Shown here: positions 34,805 to 45,974 of the stretch, piece by piece
Position numbering within the stretch: the stretch's first letter is position 1
Layout: each line of letters opens with the position of its first letter
Assembly: GCA_002682825.1 (NCBI GenBank)
Contig: NOKP01000001.1
Location: 436,501-500,500 of the forward strand
Length of the DNA stretch: 64,000 nucleotides
DNA from: Neonectria sp. B-13
Lineage: Eukaryota > Ascomycota > Sordariomycetes > Hypocreales > Nectriaceae
Reading direction: 5' to 3'
Notes under the pieces: generated by a model
What the model saw: only the letters and a program-made list of their open reading frames with translations
The model's database searches: none
What the model was told of the DNA's origin: nothing
Translations under genes and position numbers: made by a program

Positions 34805-36360
34805 ATAGTAATTAATACAATAAGATACTATACCTAATACTATAAATCCTAATAACTTAAATATAATAAGCTTTCCTAGTAGTATAGTTTATATTAATAT
34901 TATATCTTAAGCCAATTTTTCTAACCTATCTAAGTCCCTCTCTCTAACCTTAATATCTAATTTATAAAAAGCTTATTCTAAACTATAATATATATAAATA
35001 ACCTAGTTATCTCTTATTAAACTAATAAGTCTAATTAGCCTTCTTCCCTTTTTCTTAATATACTATAATATAATATAATATAACTATAATACATTCTACT
35101 TTAATTATTACTTATTATATCTTATAACCTAATAGTAAGAAATAGAGCTATAAAGTATATAAAATAGAATACTATTACTCTTTAGATAGAAAGATTAAGC
35201 TTATTAAGTATAAGTAGTAGCTTTATTAGGCTAAAATCTATAGCCTTAGTAGCTTTAAGTCTAGCTATATAATAATTAGTATTATTCAAATAGTATATCT
35301 AGTTATATTTAGCTACTATCTACTCTTAAACAATAAAAGTACTAAAGTCAATAATATTAACTTTATTAAAGAGGAAAAAGAGTTTCTCAAAAAGCTTACT
35401 AGAAGATTAGAAGCTAGATCATACTAGGATAAAGCCATTATTAACAAATTAACTAGAGACAAATATGCCCTATAATTCTAGGAGCTGCTAGGGTATGTAG
35501 AGCTAGTGCAGATAGCCAGCTAGTCTAGCATTATGAAATCAGAGGGAAATACAAGGACTAACAAGGGTAGGATTATATACTGGGAATAGGGTTAAGGAAA
35601 AACTTAGACTAGATAGAAAAGGTAGATAGGTTTAGGTTAGATACAAAGGTTAATAAAGAACTTTAAAACCAACTAGGCTTAAGATAAAGAAATCAATGTA
35701 TAATACAATCATTATTATAAATTAGGTTCCCTTATAGAGGGATCTTTATTAATATATACTTAAACCTATTATTATATTAGTCTAATATACTAATTATATA
35801 TAGCTTTTAATCTTATAACTATTTATACTAAATGTATAACTTTAATATAAAAGGATATTTAAGTTATTTTTAAGGTTTTAAAGTAGTTTAGCTTTTATAT
35901 ATTTAAATAGCTAATTAGATAGTTCTTTTAATTATATCTTTAATAGTTATATCTGGTAGATTCAACTATTAATTATTTTTACTTTTAATTAAACCTTTTT
36001 CTCTTCTATTATCTTTCTTATTTATTATAGATATTTATTTATAATAACTTTATAATAATCTAATATACTAATTATATATAATCTTTCTAATAATAGATAG
36101 AGTTAGTAATTCTCCTTCTTAAATACTATAGTTATATATTTTTAATACATTCTATAGCTTTATTTCCCTTTAAGCTTTTATAGGTAATATGTTTTCTTAT
36201 TTAGGTACTTATAGGTACCTACTAATCTTTAGTAGGTTTCTATGAATTACCTATAGGCTTTATTATTTATTTATAGGGTCCTATGGGTACCTATTGGATA
36301 GCCATAGGTACCTATGGGTCCCTATAGGCTGGGTAATTTATGGCTTAATTCTGTCGAAGG
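34805..36360. repeat. Second AT-rich RIP-type block with GGTACC palindromes
   Basis: Very AT-rich with TA-rich words. A fragment at about 35360-35580 still reads as a lysine-rich protein piece (INFIKEEKEFLKKLTRR) with stops, so an element gene once lay here. From about 36200 to 36340 the words TATAGGTACCTA, GGGTACCTATTGG and CATAGGTACCTATGGG repeat, giving overlapping palindromes around GGTACC. Confidence 0.6.
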
Positions 36361-36973
36361 ATGAAATAGACTTTAATCTAGCCAGTTGAGATATTCAGAA
36401 TACGAACCGCGTACTTGTTCCTTGGAGACAGTTGAACCAACCAACCGACTTTCACAATGCTCAACAGCAAAAGAACCCTACAACAAGCGCAGATATGCTA
36501 TGGTACTTGTCCAAATGTATACTCTGATAATCCTTCTGATGAGCGGCACTAACATGAATATGGCCTCAACATCCACTTCCGTTCCCCTTGCTTCTCTGTC
36601 TAATCTCTAACGTTGAAGGATTGGTACCCTCACATAATCTAAATGTGAAGCCTAAGATAGGGTCTTGGTTAAGGCTGTGCACCGGCATAGTAGCTCCCGG
36701 GTATTTCCTAAGCAATACCAAGGCGTCCGGTCCTTGGTTTAGTACCTAGACGATACCTTGTTTCTTGTTCGAGTCAGGAGATCTTGTACACGTAGGTTGG
36801 TCGTAGAATCAGTACTTAAGGAAACTTGATTTCGCTCAATCTTTCACATCTTTTCCCATCATCCTCAGTCTCACCTGAACACACTTTCTCATCTCATTGT
36901 CCCACGTCAGAACCTCGACTTCAAATACCTACCACCGACATTCCGACTTAACCTGTTGATATCCATCATCACC

Positions 36974-37986
36974 ATGCATCGCAGCTTGGTTGCCACACTT
37001 GTATGCCTATCTCTGGCGGCTGCAATCCCCACCAAACGGGAACCCATGACCGAGCGTGCTGTCCGCAAAATCGTCAATGATCTGGAGGCTCGTGGTGAAG
37101 ATCTTGATTCGCTTATCAAGCGTGTGGATGCCAAGATCTACCGTGACGCGATTCCCGATTGTTCCACGGAAGACCCAAGCTACATGATCCCAAAGCAGAC
37201 AGGTTACACGGTAGACCAAGGTGTCAAGCTGCCCAAGAAAGGCAATGACGATGCTTGCACCACTGGCCACGGTGCTGACCACTGCTGGACTGAGTACTAC
37301 TTCGTCGAGTCTGCAGTGGAGTACTCGAGCTGGCAGAATTCTGGTGCCGCTATCGACTGCAGAACGACATCGTCCTGCAACTCGGATGTCGCCCAACTAG
37401 AACAAAGCTGCACTGGATATACTAAGTCCTCAAGCAATGGTGTTGACTGGCAGATTCTCGAGGCCAAGCTTGAATACGCCATCCCTGACACCAACGCTAA
37501 AGTCTCGTTTGGTTCCAACGTCAAGTATCAGCATTCAGACGTGAAGGGAACCTCGACCCAGATCTGCACGACTACATCCTCGACCAAGTATGGCCGCATC
37601 TTAGTTGTTTATGTACAATCAAGCTAATTCTCGCTATAGCCGATGCACTTGGGATGACCAAGGCTGTCATCAGGTCTGGTACGCCGACCGCACCAAGCGC
37701 ATCTGGGGACACATGTCACGAGTCTGCGTAGGCAAGACTGATGGGAGTAAGCAGGCTATGTCTCCGAACCTCTGGTTTCTCAAATCTAACCGATTTCTCT
37801 GTAGCGGTTCAGCAGCAAACCGAGAACAAGAACGGTCGCTGGGTTCGTGGCCAGGCTGAATTCAGCATTGCCCTGCCTATCAACCACATTGTTGGGTGCA
37901 ACGCGATTTGTACCGCCCTAACCTATAGCGAGCCCATGCCTAATGAAGGGATTGCCCGGGTGCCCTTTGACATTTCCTTCGATTAA
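36974..37986 (+). CDS. Secreted cysteine-containing protein, unknown function
   Basis: Three exons (36974-37587, 37640-37746, 37805-37986) give 300 residues. A signal peptide (MHRSLVATLVCLSLAAAIP) is followed by a charged pro-region ending near SLIKR, a possible Kex2-type cleavage site. The mature part has about a dozen cysteines and many Tyr, Trp and Thr, suggesting a beta-rich, disulfide-bonded protein. Recognisable blocks are HCWTEYYFVESAVEYSSW, DWQILEAKLEY, CTWDDQGCHQVWYADR and GRWVRGQAEFSIALP. I do not assign a family. Such proteins occur across plant-associated fungi. The gene follows directly on the AT-rich block, a setting in which effector candidates are often found. Confidence 0.8.
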
Positions 37987-38926
37987 TTCTGGGCTACTAT
38001 GATACGCTTAGTGTTCGAGGGAAGAGCTTCTAGAATCGCGCTCTCCTGTATTGTATTTAGGTTATTTCTTTTAGATATTAGAGCTGCTACAGTAGCAGTC
38101 TTACTGTATTGGGTCACAGTCTGCTGTGAGTAGCTGTTGAAATACTACATTTGTCTTCCTATCTATGCTGTAACGTAGTGAAAGCTAATCTCTATTTCAG
38201 TAGGGTGAACTGTTTTTGCTGAGATCTTTCAATATATTTACACCAGAGATAGCATTTCACTGGTACATCATATGACGCCACTGAATGAGCCACGTCTGCA
38301 TAAGATGGCTGCGGACTTGTGCAGGCTATGTTAGCGGTGAGATTTCTTCAGCATTATCTCATCGGGAGTAATCAATGGTCCAATATGCCGTTGGGCGTCG
38401 ACATCCAGCAAGAAAGGTGCTAGCCTCTCTGCCACACACACCCCACTCAAAGGGAGATTGTCCCGGAGCCGACATACTGAAAGAAGACTGGCAACGATGG
38501 GCCTCCGATTTAATTTCCGGCACAAAATCCGGGCTTCCGCGGTTGTCCAATTTGCAACCATGTGAGGAAGGATTTCAAATTTGTGGTCCTGGTCGAAGTC
38601 AAAGGGCAGCGGACTGCGTAGTGTGATTGTTTCTTATTCTCGGGGGCTGCTTCGCGTCCCGGAGTTTGACCCCACGGGCCGGGAGAGCATCAAACCCCGA
38701 AGTCGCGTCATCCCGGCCGGGTCAGAGCACTTAGGAGCATATCCCGTGTCTCGTATCATATCTAAACCCCACACTGTTGATCAGATTGCATTAATTCGTA
38801 GGCTGCCTCTTCAGCTCGACAGTCCATCGAAGAGTTATAAATATCGGGTAGCCTGCACACTTGTCCTGGCATCTTTATCCAACCAACTTCTACGCATCAA
38901 CCCAAATTCCCCCATCTCGCAAAAAC
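37987..38926. promoter_or_regulatory. Intergenic region with a TATA element
   Basis: The 940 bases have no supported gene. A TATA box (TTATAAATA, about 38835) lies some 90 bases before the small membrane-protein ATG at 38927. Confidence 0.45.
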
Positions 38927-39202
38927 ATGGTGGAAAACATCCAACGCCATCTTTCTCTACGGGCGATGACCCTAGTACTCTATGCCTGTGCACCCAACCT
39001 AATGCAAGCACAAACAGCCCAGACAAACCCAGGGCTCAAAGAAACATCTACTCCGGCACAGCCAAATGACGGGTCTCCGCAAAATGCCAACCATGTCATG
39101 GTCTCAACACCCATCATAATGATCATTGCACTTGTTTTCTTGGCTATCTATCGTGTCAAGGGATGGGATTCCATAATGAAGACTGTTGATTTTCCCATCT
39201 AA
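38927..39202 (+). CDS. Small single-helix membrane protein
   Basis: An uninterrupted frame of 91 residues. The N-terminus may act as a signal sequence (SLRAMTLVLYACAPNLMQA), followed by a Gln/Asn/Pro-rich linker and one clear membrane helix (VSTPIIMIIALVFLAIY) before a short tail. A TATA box lies at a suitable distance upstream. I recognise no family, and a chance frame cannot be excluded. The TATA element and the well-formed hydrophobic helix favour a real gene. Confidence 0.5.
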   Translation: MVENIQRHLSLRAMTLVLYACAPNLMQAQTAQTNPGLKETSTPAQPNDGSPQNANHVMVSTPIIMIIALVFLAIYRVKGWDSIMKTVDFPI

Positions 39203-39419
39203 TGAAGGTCAGTTTTTCCCTGAACAAGGTTTGACCAAGGGAAACCCTAACAGTAAAATCAAGAAAAGTTACACTATGTGCCTCTAGTTTGTTGTAGAGG
39301 TGGCAGGCTGAAGTTGGACGGAATGGTTTGAACCCGACAGATTTGCTCGTTCAAGATCAGAAGGCGTTTGGCGTTTGGTGTTTGAGGCATGGACAAATGA
39401 CCAGGTGTATTGTAAATGA

Positions 39420-39951
39420 TGGGCTCCGAGCGTTCGAGTTCCTGTCCGAAGCTACTGCGGAAGACCAGGCAAAGAACGTCGCCTTCGAGTAGCAGAAGCT
39501 CATTTATCCAGAGCTGCCCAAGGAACGAATGAGTATCTGATTGATAGCAATTAGGAAACCTTGATTGCTATTGCGGGGGTTGTTTTTTATCAACACGAGG
39601 GCTACATTTTCCTTGGGACGGTTCTTTACATGCTTGACGCTATCCAGCGTTGGAAATTCCTTCCTTATCTCGGTCGATGCATGAGGGATAATTGGGTCGG
39701 TGCGTACATACTATCTCTCATGTGACACTGTGCCGCCCCAACAGTTCCAATATCCATGACAGACTCCATGTTCGATCGAGACTATCGAGGACAGTTACGA
39801 AAGTTACCCACTGTATGAGTGCTTGAACCTGAATTCCGTCGCTGCCCGCCTCCTCGGAGCCGGCTTGGCCAATGGGGAGGATTTTGCTATCTGGCAGTTA
39901 AGACACGGTCTCGAGGAGAATTTGAAATTCTTTTACCGATACGATTTATGA
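39420..39951 (+). pseudogene. DUF3632-like gene remnant
   Basis: Two blocks recall the fungal DUF3632 family. The first is YQHEGYIFLGTVLYMLDA with KFLPYLGRCMRDNW; the second is YPLYECLNLNSVAARLLGAG with DFAIWQLRHGLEE. They lie on either side of a possible intron (about 39699-39742), but the frames do not join. A stop (TAG, about 39556) interrupts the first block, and the second needs a further shift. I therefore read it as a broken copy. The function of this family is unknown. Confidence 0.4.
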
Positions 39952-40041
39952 AGCAATGGCGGAGCCGGGGAATTCACTATCATACCCAAGTTTGTTTTAG
40001 TCACATGCGTACTTGTTTTCTCATCTTGAAAAAGAACTCTC

Positions 40042-42840
40042 TCATCTAATGGCATTCCACTCGTCGTCAATAGCCTTCGAGATGGCAAGTAGTTGCTGAG
40101 TATCCTGCCACGTATCACCTGAAGGCTGGAACGTCGCCAGACTCACACCCTGCTGTGACAGATTTGCCGCGTCTATGCGAGCTTGTGCAGCGTTTGCGCC
40201 AGATGCTGTGAGATACCCGTGGCCAACTACTGAGTTACCATACCTCTGTCCGTAGTCTGGCGATGCGGCCTCAGCTACAGACCCGCCAATGCCCATAATG
40301 GTCGCGTTCGTATTGGCTGTCAACCCTTTCATTAGGTTGATGTACGCCAGCTGGTTCTGCGCATTCAGCACATTCAGAGCCAGCTGTTGCTTCTGTGCCT
40401 GTTTCTCACATCGCTCCTCGATAGCCTTACGTCTGTCTTCGCAGTCCTTTCTCGCGGCCCAGTACCTTGAGAACTGGTGAAAATCGCCTTTCTCGCAAGC
40501 GGCGTGAAGTTCGTCGCGCGATCGTCTAGTCATAGTACAGCAGATATAGCCATTTGGGAGTGACGCATTCACTTGGTCGGTCAGGTCTGTTCCCACAAAC
40601 GACTCCAACGGCGTGTCCTTTATGTAATGTGTGAAGCACTCCTCACAGACACGGATCCCAGTCTTGTGCTCGTCGCCCTCGGCATAGAAACCGTTGCCAT
40701 ACCACTTCCGTCCATTGATGGGCTTCCATGCCCGAAAGCCGGAATTACACGGGGGCGGCCAACTTGCAATGGCTTTGGCCACGTGCTTCAGGCCGTAGAA
40801 GTTGCCGTGCCAGTCATAGCCTTGGTGCAGCCAGTTGCGAAGCATAGTCCCACGCCAAACAAGAGTGTTCTCGAAGTTGGCCGCGTCAGACACGTCGGCG
40901 TCAAGGTTCTCAGCTTGTGCTAGATAGCACATGCGGAGGACTCCGGGTTGTAATGGTCTTGTGATCGGCGAGAAGAGAGGACTAGCTCCAAGGATATCGA
41001 CGGTTGCGCAATAGCAGAATGGACAAACTTCGATCGAGGGATAGTCAGTGAAGCAGTACCACTGAGTCGCTGTCGCATCTTGGCTTTGCAAGGCTTCCTC
41101 GTCGACGCACTGGATGCCTTCGCATTTTGGCAGAGTGAGACGTCCAACTACGCAGCGTCGCCAGACCTCATCATCTCCAGCGCGAATAGCAGCTTTCATA
41201 GCAAATGACTCCGGCAGACCCGCCAAATCACACTGAATAACCCCGTAGTGTTGCTGTTCGAGCTTTGTGTAGGCGTTGAAGAATGGTTCCATACTTGTTC
41301 CAAGCACCTTGTCCCAGAAGCAAGCCTGACAGAAGACCCCCGACTTATCGTTGACTGCCTCATAGGTGAAATGGGGGCCATCGGAGTCCTCTGGGGCTAT
41401 TGGATCTCCCAATCCCGGGCAGGATGGAAGGGTATTCCGTTGCTTTGCCTCGATTGAAAACTCCTTGAAGTCGGGTCGTTGCTGTTCCAGCTCAGCAACC
41501 AAAGCCCGAAAGATGTATCCCCGAGATCCGATATCACAGAACCAGCCGTTATTCGGGGTCTCTGGGACCATTTCTCGTTCAAACGCGGTGCTACGAATGA
41601 ACCACCCGAAACATGTCTTACAACATGCGAATCCATCGCCTCTTTTCGACTCGTAATACTCGACAGGTTGGTCAATGAGGGTGCCTTCACAGGCTGGCAA
41701 AGCAACCGCACACTTCGCAAATTGCAGCAGAGGCATGACTATAGCACGCGGTACACATTGCTGGTAAAAGATCTGCCGGACCGTGGGTAGTGCAAAGTCG
41801 CAAAAGAGCTTCTCGAAGCTAGCTTGTGGCGCATCTGGATGGGCCTCAGTCTTCTTGCGTGGCTCAAAATTACTAGCAAGATTCGGATATGGGGTGACGT
41901 AGGTTGAGAAGCATGCAGCGCAGACGCCGAAATTGTCAGCCTCAAGTGACGGTTGGACTTGTGAAAGGACACGAGGCTGGAAGACGTAGAACTGGATTCT
42001 GTCCACTGATGCAGGCTCATGTCGAGGACAATTCTCTGACCCATTTAGCTCCAAGGCAGATGGTGGCTTGATATTGCTTTGAGTAGAATAACCCACATCA
42101 GAAGGTCCGGATATCTCGCTACTTCTCACGATGTTAGTGGCTGAACTTGGTGTAGTTGGTGACAGTTGCGATGGTGGAATAACTCCAGGAGATGCAGATT
42201 GCATCATCGGCGGAGTAGCGTGGTTGGACGGTGGTGCGTGGTATTGATGAGCCGGCGGCGGTGAGTATGGCGAGACTGGCGATGCGGAGGATGGATGAGT
42301 GGCATCGGGGAGTGACTGGTATAGAGAGTTCATGTTGTAGGGCTGACTAGTTGGCGGAGGAGGGGATGGTAGCTCGTTGGGATGAGTTGGTGACTGTCCT
42401 GAATGCGGCTGGTATGATTGTTGGGGGGCCTGTTGCGTTACAGGTGGTGAAGGTTGCTGGTAGCCCACGCCTGGGTGCTGATGATGGCCACCGTATTGGT
42501 CGTGTTGATAGCCGCTCGGAGAATAGGCTTGCTGTCCTTGGTGGTAGGGCTGCTGGGTCTGCTGTGGCACTTGATGGCTTGGCTGGTAGCCCTGCGATGG
42601 CTGATGATGACCACCATGAGGCGCATAGGGTTGTTGCTGTGGTTGGTGCCCTTGTTGATGGTGTGTGTATCCATGGTGGGACTGCTGAGGCTGCTGATAC
42701 CCTTGTTGAGGTTGCTGATATCCCTGCTGCTGTTGTGGCTGTGGCTGTGGCTGCTGCTGTTGTTTGTACTGATCATACAAACCCTGGGCATCTTGAACAG
42801 CACCCTTGGCCTGGGCCTTGGCTTTCTTCAGGAAATTCAT
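40042..42840 (-). CDS. Q-rich protein with repeated CxxC knuckles
   Basis: One exon of 932 residues starting MNFLKKAKAQAKG at 42840. After a short amphipathic head, residues about 20-200 form a Gln/Pro/His/Tyr-rich low-complexity domain (QGYQQPQQ repeats). The rest is ordered and holds at least five similar knuckles: GVCAACFSTY, ACCKTCFGWF, VFCQACFWD, EVCPFCYC and RVCEECFTHY. They are spaced about 90-150 residues apart. Each could bind zinc together with a further cysteine pair or histidine. No membrane segment or signal peptide is evident. The last part contains a lysine/arginine/glutamine helix. I recognise no named family. A prion-like N-terminus plus zinc-ribbon-like modules suggests a scaffold or RNA/protein-binding factor, but this is inference. 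Confidence 0.8.
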   Translation of the reverse strand: MNFLKKAKAQAKGAVQDAQGLYDQYKQQQQPQPQPQQQQGYQQPQQGYQQPQQSHHGYTHHQQGHQPQQQPYAPHGGHHQPSQGYQPSHQVPQQTQQPYHQGQQAYSPSGYQHDQYGGHHQHPGVGYQQPSPPVTQQAPQQSYQPHSGQSPTHPNELPSPPPPTSQPYNMNSLYQSLPDATHPSSASPVSPYSPPPAHQYHAPPSNHATPPMMQSASPGVIPPSQLSPTTPSSATNIVRSSEISGPSDVGYSTQSNIKPPSALELNGSENCPRHEPASVDRIQFYVFQPRVLSQVQPSLEADNFGVCAACFSTYVTPYPNLASNFEPRKKTEAHPDAPQASFEKLFCDFALPTVRQIFYQQCVPRAIVMPLLQFAKCAVALPACEGTLIDQPVEYYESKRGDGFACCKTCFGWFIRSTAFEREMVPETPNNGWFCDIGSRGYIFRALVAELEQQRPDFKEFSIEAKQRNTLPSCPGLGDPIAPEDSDGPHFTYEAVNDKSGVFCQACFWDKVLGTSMEPFFNAYTKLEQQHYGVIQCDLAGLPESFAMKAAIRAGDDEVWRRCVVGRLTLPKCEGIQCVDEEALQSQDATATQWYCFTDYPSIEVCPFCYCATVDILGASPLFSPITRPLQPGVLRMCYLAQAENLDADVSDAANFENTLVWRGTMLRNWLHQGYDWHGNFYGLKHVAKAIASWPPPCNSGFRAWKPINGRKWYGNGFYAEGDEHKTGIRVCEECFTHYIKDTPLESFVGTDLTDQVNASLPNGYICCTMTRRSRDELHAACEKGDFHQFSRYWAARKDCEDRRKAIEERCEKQAQKQQLALNVLNAQNQLAYINLMKGLTANTNATIMGIGGSVAEAASPDYGQRYGNSVVGHGYLTASGANAAQARIDAANLSQQGVSLATFQPSGDTWQDTQQLLAISKAIDDEWNAIR

Positions 42841-43453
42841 GGCAATTCTTGCGCCAGAAGAAGTTATCAGAGCATCAGACACGTCTACAGAGCACAAATA
42901 TTTAGGAGGTCATGGGCTAGATTTATGAAGAATGCAAGTCTCGGCCGGGCCGGACTTGATAATCGGCCACGAGACCCGGAGCAGAAATAGACTCAGCTAG
43001 ACTTCCGTCTTCATGCCAGCTTGGGACGGCTTCCATCTCTGGTTGGCAGAATTCCTACGCCACAACTGAACTATTGCTCTTGAGGCGAGAAATGGGCTGG
43101 TCGAGACAAGCAGCTTGTCCCGGAAGTAGTCAAGTGCGCCCCACTTTCTGAGTGTCGCAGGTTTAAGCTTAGATGATTGGAGAGATGTGCGAAACACCAA
43201 GCAAAATGCCATAGGGTAGATCCCCCGAGATGTCGACTTTCAACTTGTCAACCCCCAGTCTTCAACAGGTGGGATGATTTGGTTTCAGAGTGTGGGTTTG
43301 AGAATTAATGAGAACTTAATTACTCTCAGCTTAGGTAATGACGGGCTACTTCCCATATTCGATATTGAATTACAAATGTTGACGTGGCCTTGTTGTCCTG
43401 GTTTCATGTTTAAGTGATAAGAACTAATATTTGTTCCAACGCTTGCCCACATC
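42841..43453. other. Intergenic region
   Basis: This lies between two minus-strand genes: the promoter of the Q-rich gene and the 3' flank of the dipeptidase gene. No supported gene. Confidence 0.45.
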
Positions 43454-45055
43454 CTACGCATACATCCCACGCCTTCGAGCCTGAGAGCGTCGCCTGTTAG
43501 AGCGCTCTGTCAACAGATGTTGCTGCTTGTCGGCTGGCTGATCAGGGTCGTAGCCTACCAAGCAGTTGACCGTCTCGTCTCCCTCTCCCGCATCATTGAT
43601 CTCGCTGCCCTTTGGGTCTCGCCACCGTCCAGTCAGTTTGATGTAGGCATCTAGTGACTGCACCATTGTTTGACCGATTTGCAAGGCCTCGGCAGCACGT
43701 GTGTGCGAGTAGAAAGTCAGCAACTTTTGTGCTGCCTCCCGCTGACCTTGCGCAATCAGAACACGGGCGCTCTTCTCGACCCAATCCGATACCTGAGTGC
43801 GGGATTGTGCTTCAAAGCCCGTCAACATGGTGGTGACGATGGGAAGATAGGTCTTGGGCGCGGTGCACATGTAGTAAAGAACCCTCTTGAAGACTCGACC
43901 TGCGAAGACGGAGGCCTCCTGGAACTGGTAGTCCGGGTTGAGGAAGCTGCTTGAGGCGCCGGTAGTGAGATAGCGATGTTCGCCGAACTCGGGAGGCACC
44001 GACTGTACGCCGAGCCACCACGGAACAAAGACCGAAGCCACCGAAGTGGTCGGTGCAATCCAAATCCGGAGAAGGTCCCGGTCGACGCCCGGCCGGAGAC
44101 TGACAACCTGTCCGTAGCCGGCCTCGTCGTCGGCGATGCGGTAGTCGCGCACACGCTCCATCAGATCCTCCTCGGTGACGGGCGCCATGGAGAGGGTGGC
44201 ATTTTCGAGGGCGGCCTGGGACATGTACTTGTAGCCTCCATCGCGAGCGGTGTACTGCGGATCCTGGGGGCCGTAGACGTTGAAGATGTTGAAGGGCTTC
44301 CCCGAGTCGGAGCTCCACCAGCCCTGCTCGACGGCGAACGAGACGATGTTGTCGGAGCCCGTGAAGTCTTTGCTCTCGGTGAAATTGACGGGGAAGTCTT
44401 CTATGTATCCTGGGTATAGGACTTTTACCTCGTTGGGTCCTAGGCGTTGAGCCGCCCACAGCCCCACGCCGCCGGCCATCTCCCACACAACCCAGCCCTC
44501 GTCCTGGTCGGCGATGAGATGCGAGTTGCCGCCGTAAGTAGCCTCGCCGTACTTGGCGATCAAATCTCCAATAATCTCAACGCCCTCGCGCGCTGTGCTG
44601 GCTCGTTCCATCACCACGCGCGCGAGGTCGCTGTACTGCAGGCCATGCTGCGGCGTAGGTGTCATGTCGATCAACTCCTGCCTGTTGTCTGCCCACACAT
44701 CCCTGACGGCCACGTTCTTCTCGTTGAGCCCGCCGTTCGTCAGTGGTGCGGGGAATCCTTCATAGTCCGAGTACTCCATGCTCAGATAGCGGAAGGTGTG
44801 GTTGACCTGTGGGATCTTGATGAGTTCGCCGGGAATAATGGCATCTTTGGTGACGCCGACGGTGATTGTGGCATTCTTGGCATGGTCGCGCTCCGGGAAC
44901 AGCTGGAGCCAGTGACTCGATACTTCTTCGCCCGTGCCGCCGATCAGAACGCTTCCGTCTGCAGTGAGGTTCTTCCCGACGTAGAAAGCATAGCTGGCCG
45001 ACACAGGATAGGCGAGGAGGCTCGCGAAAGTCAGGGCTTGAAGCATCATAGCCAT
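43454..45055 (-). CDS. Secreted dipeptidase, peptidase family C69 type
   Basis: A single exon of 533 residues. The signal peptide ends in LLAYPVSA and the mature protein probably begins SYAFYVGKNLTADGSVL. This is the conserved start of C69/PepD Ntn-hydrolases, where the first mature residue is normally the catalytic cysteine. Here the position is serine or tyrosine, depending on the cut. Other family blocks are ARVVMERASTAREGVEII, GGNSHLIADQDEGWVVWEMA and YKYMSQAALEN. The product should act outside the cell or in the secretory pathway on dipeptides or related amides. Several N-glycosylation sequons (NLT, NAT, NHT, NFT) are present. The 3' end is long and basic (NRRRSQARRRG). Confidence 0.85.
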   Translation of the reverse strand: MAMMLQALTFASLLAYPVSASYAFYVGKNLTADGSVLIGGTGEEVSSHWLQLFPERDHAKNATITVGVTKDAIIPGELIKIPQVNHTFRYLSMEYSDYEGFPAPLTNGGLNEKNVAVRDVWADNRQELIDMTPTPQHGLQYSDLARVVMERASTAREGVEIIGDLIAKYGEATYGGNSHLIADQDEGWVVWEMAGGVGLWAAQRLGPNEVKVLYPGYIEDFPVNFTESKDFTGSDNIVSFAVEQGWWSSDSGKPFNIFNVYGPQDPQYTARDGGYKYMSQAALENATLSMAPVTEEDLMERVRDYRIADDEAGYGQVVSLRPGVDRDLLRIWIAPTTSVASVFVPWWLGVQSVPPEFGEHRYLTTGASSSFLNPDYQFQEASVFAGRVFKRVLYYMCTAPKTYLPIVTTMLTGFEAQSRTQVSDWVEKSARVLIAQGQREAAQKLLTFYSHTRAAEALQIGQTMVQSLDAYIKLTGRWRDPKGSEINDAGEGDETVNCLVGYDPDQPADKQQHLLTERSNRRRSQARRRGMYA

Positions 45056-45974
45056 GGCTGCTGTGGTTCTTCGCCAGGCCTGCGATGGCTTCACAGTCGG
45101 AAAAGGGAAGAGAGAATACCGGCAGATGGCGGGGTCGAGCAGAGGCCCACTAACGCCATCACGGGATCATGGCCAAATAAGAGCGTATTTATGCTTATCC
45201 TTCCGTCAAACGCTGTCCCACCTTTTAGAGTCTCTGTTCGGACACTCATTGCCTTTGCGGTAATTGAGTCCGTACTCCAGACCGTCTATCCATCGGCCAA
45301 CTTGGGATCAGCGTTAGCAGCCAAAGCGGGGCCTTGACGTCAGGATCCTTTGTTATTCACTGTAGGGAATTGCGGGATATAAACTGGATTGGTTAATCGA
45401 GGGGACAGAGGACAAAACGGTCGATGTGACAAGGATCAAACGATACGAAGGATTACGGATACTCGATCCTACATTCCAAGTTGACCGATGCATGGACCAA
45501 CAGATGCGAGAACATCGTTGCCGGCGATCCGAGACTAGTGCTGCCAAGAACTGTGTGTACATCGACGTCAACTTTGCCGACACTACCTCTTTCACCTTGA
45601 CCAAATCCCTCAATTGCCCGAATTGTGGAGTTGAGAACCGTTTCGAGGGAGCGATGAAAACGATAGCCAAGTGTTGGAGGAAACGAACAAAACACCCGAT
45701 TCACTGTTTGTATTGTGCCCTCGGTGCGGATCAAATGGAGTATAATATGGCGCCAGCGAGTGAAAAAGATTACATCGCACCCATGTTGGCCTACGACAAA
45801 CCCAACGTCATATGTCAGTCATGTTAAGACGACCAGAGGTCTTGACCCATGGCATTCTGCTCAAATGGCGGGCCGCAGCAGGTGGCTATTAGGACGAGCC
45901 GGCATCCAGCCTGAGAGAGAGGAGAATGCTCCATACCCAACGGTGACTGATGGGGACGTCCCACTGAAAGACAT
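45056..45974. other. Intergenic region with a doubtful ORF
   Basis: The region upstream of the dipeptidase gene. A 133-codon plus-strand frame at 45426-45827 contains CxxC pairs (NCPNCGVENRF and HCLYCALG), but it overlaps an equally long minus-strand frame and I see no supporting signal. I leave it uncalled. Confidence 0.4.

Noticed and set aside
44447..45337. 296-codon plus-strand ORF
   Set aside because: It is antisense to the dipeptidase, with no motif and no independent promoter evidence.
45426..45827. 133-codon ORF with CxxC pairs
   Set aside because: It overlaps an equally open minus frame, lacks a family match and has no splice or promoter support.
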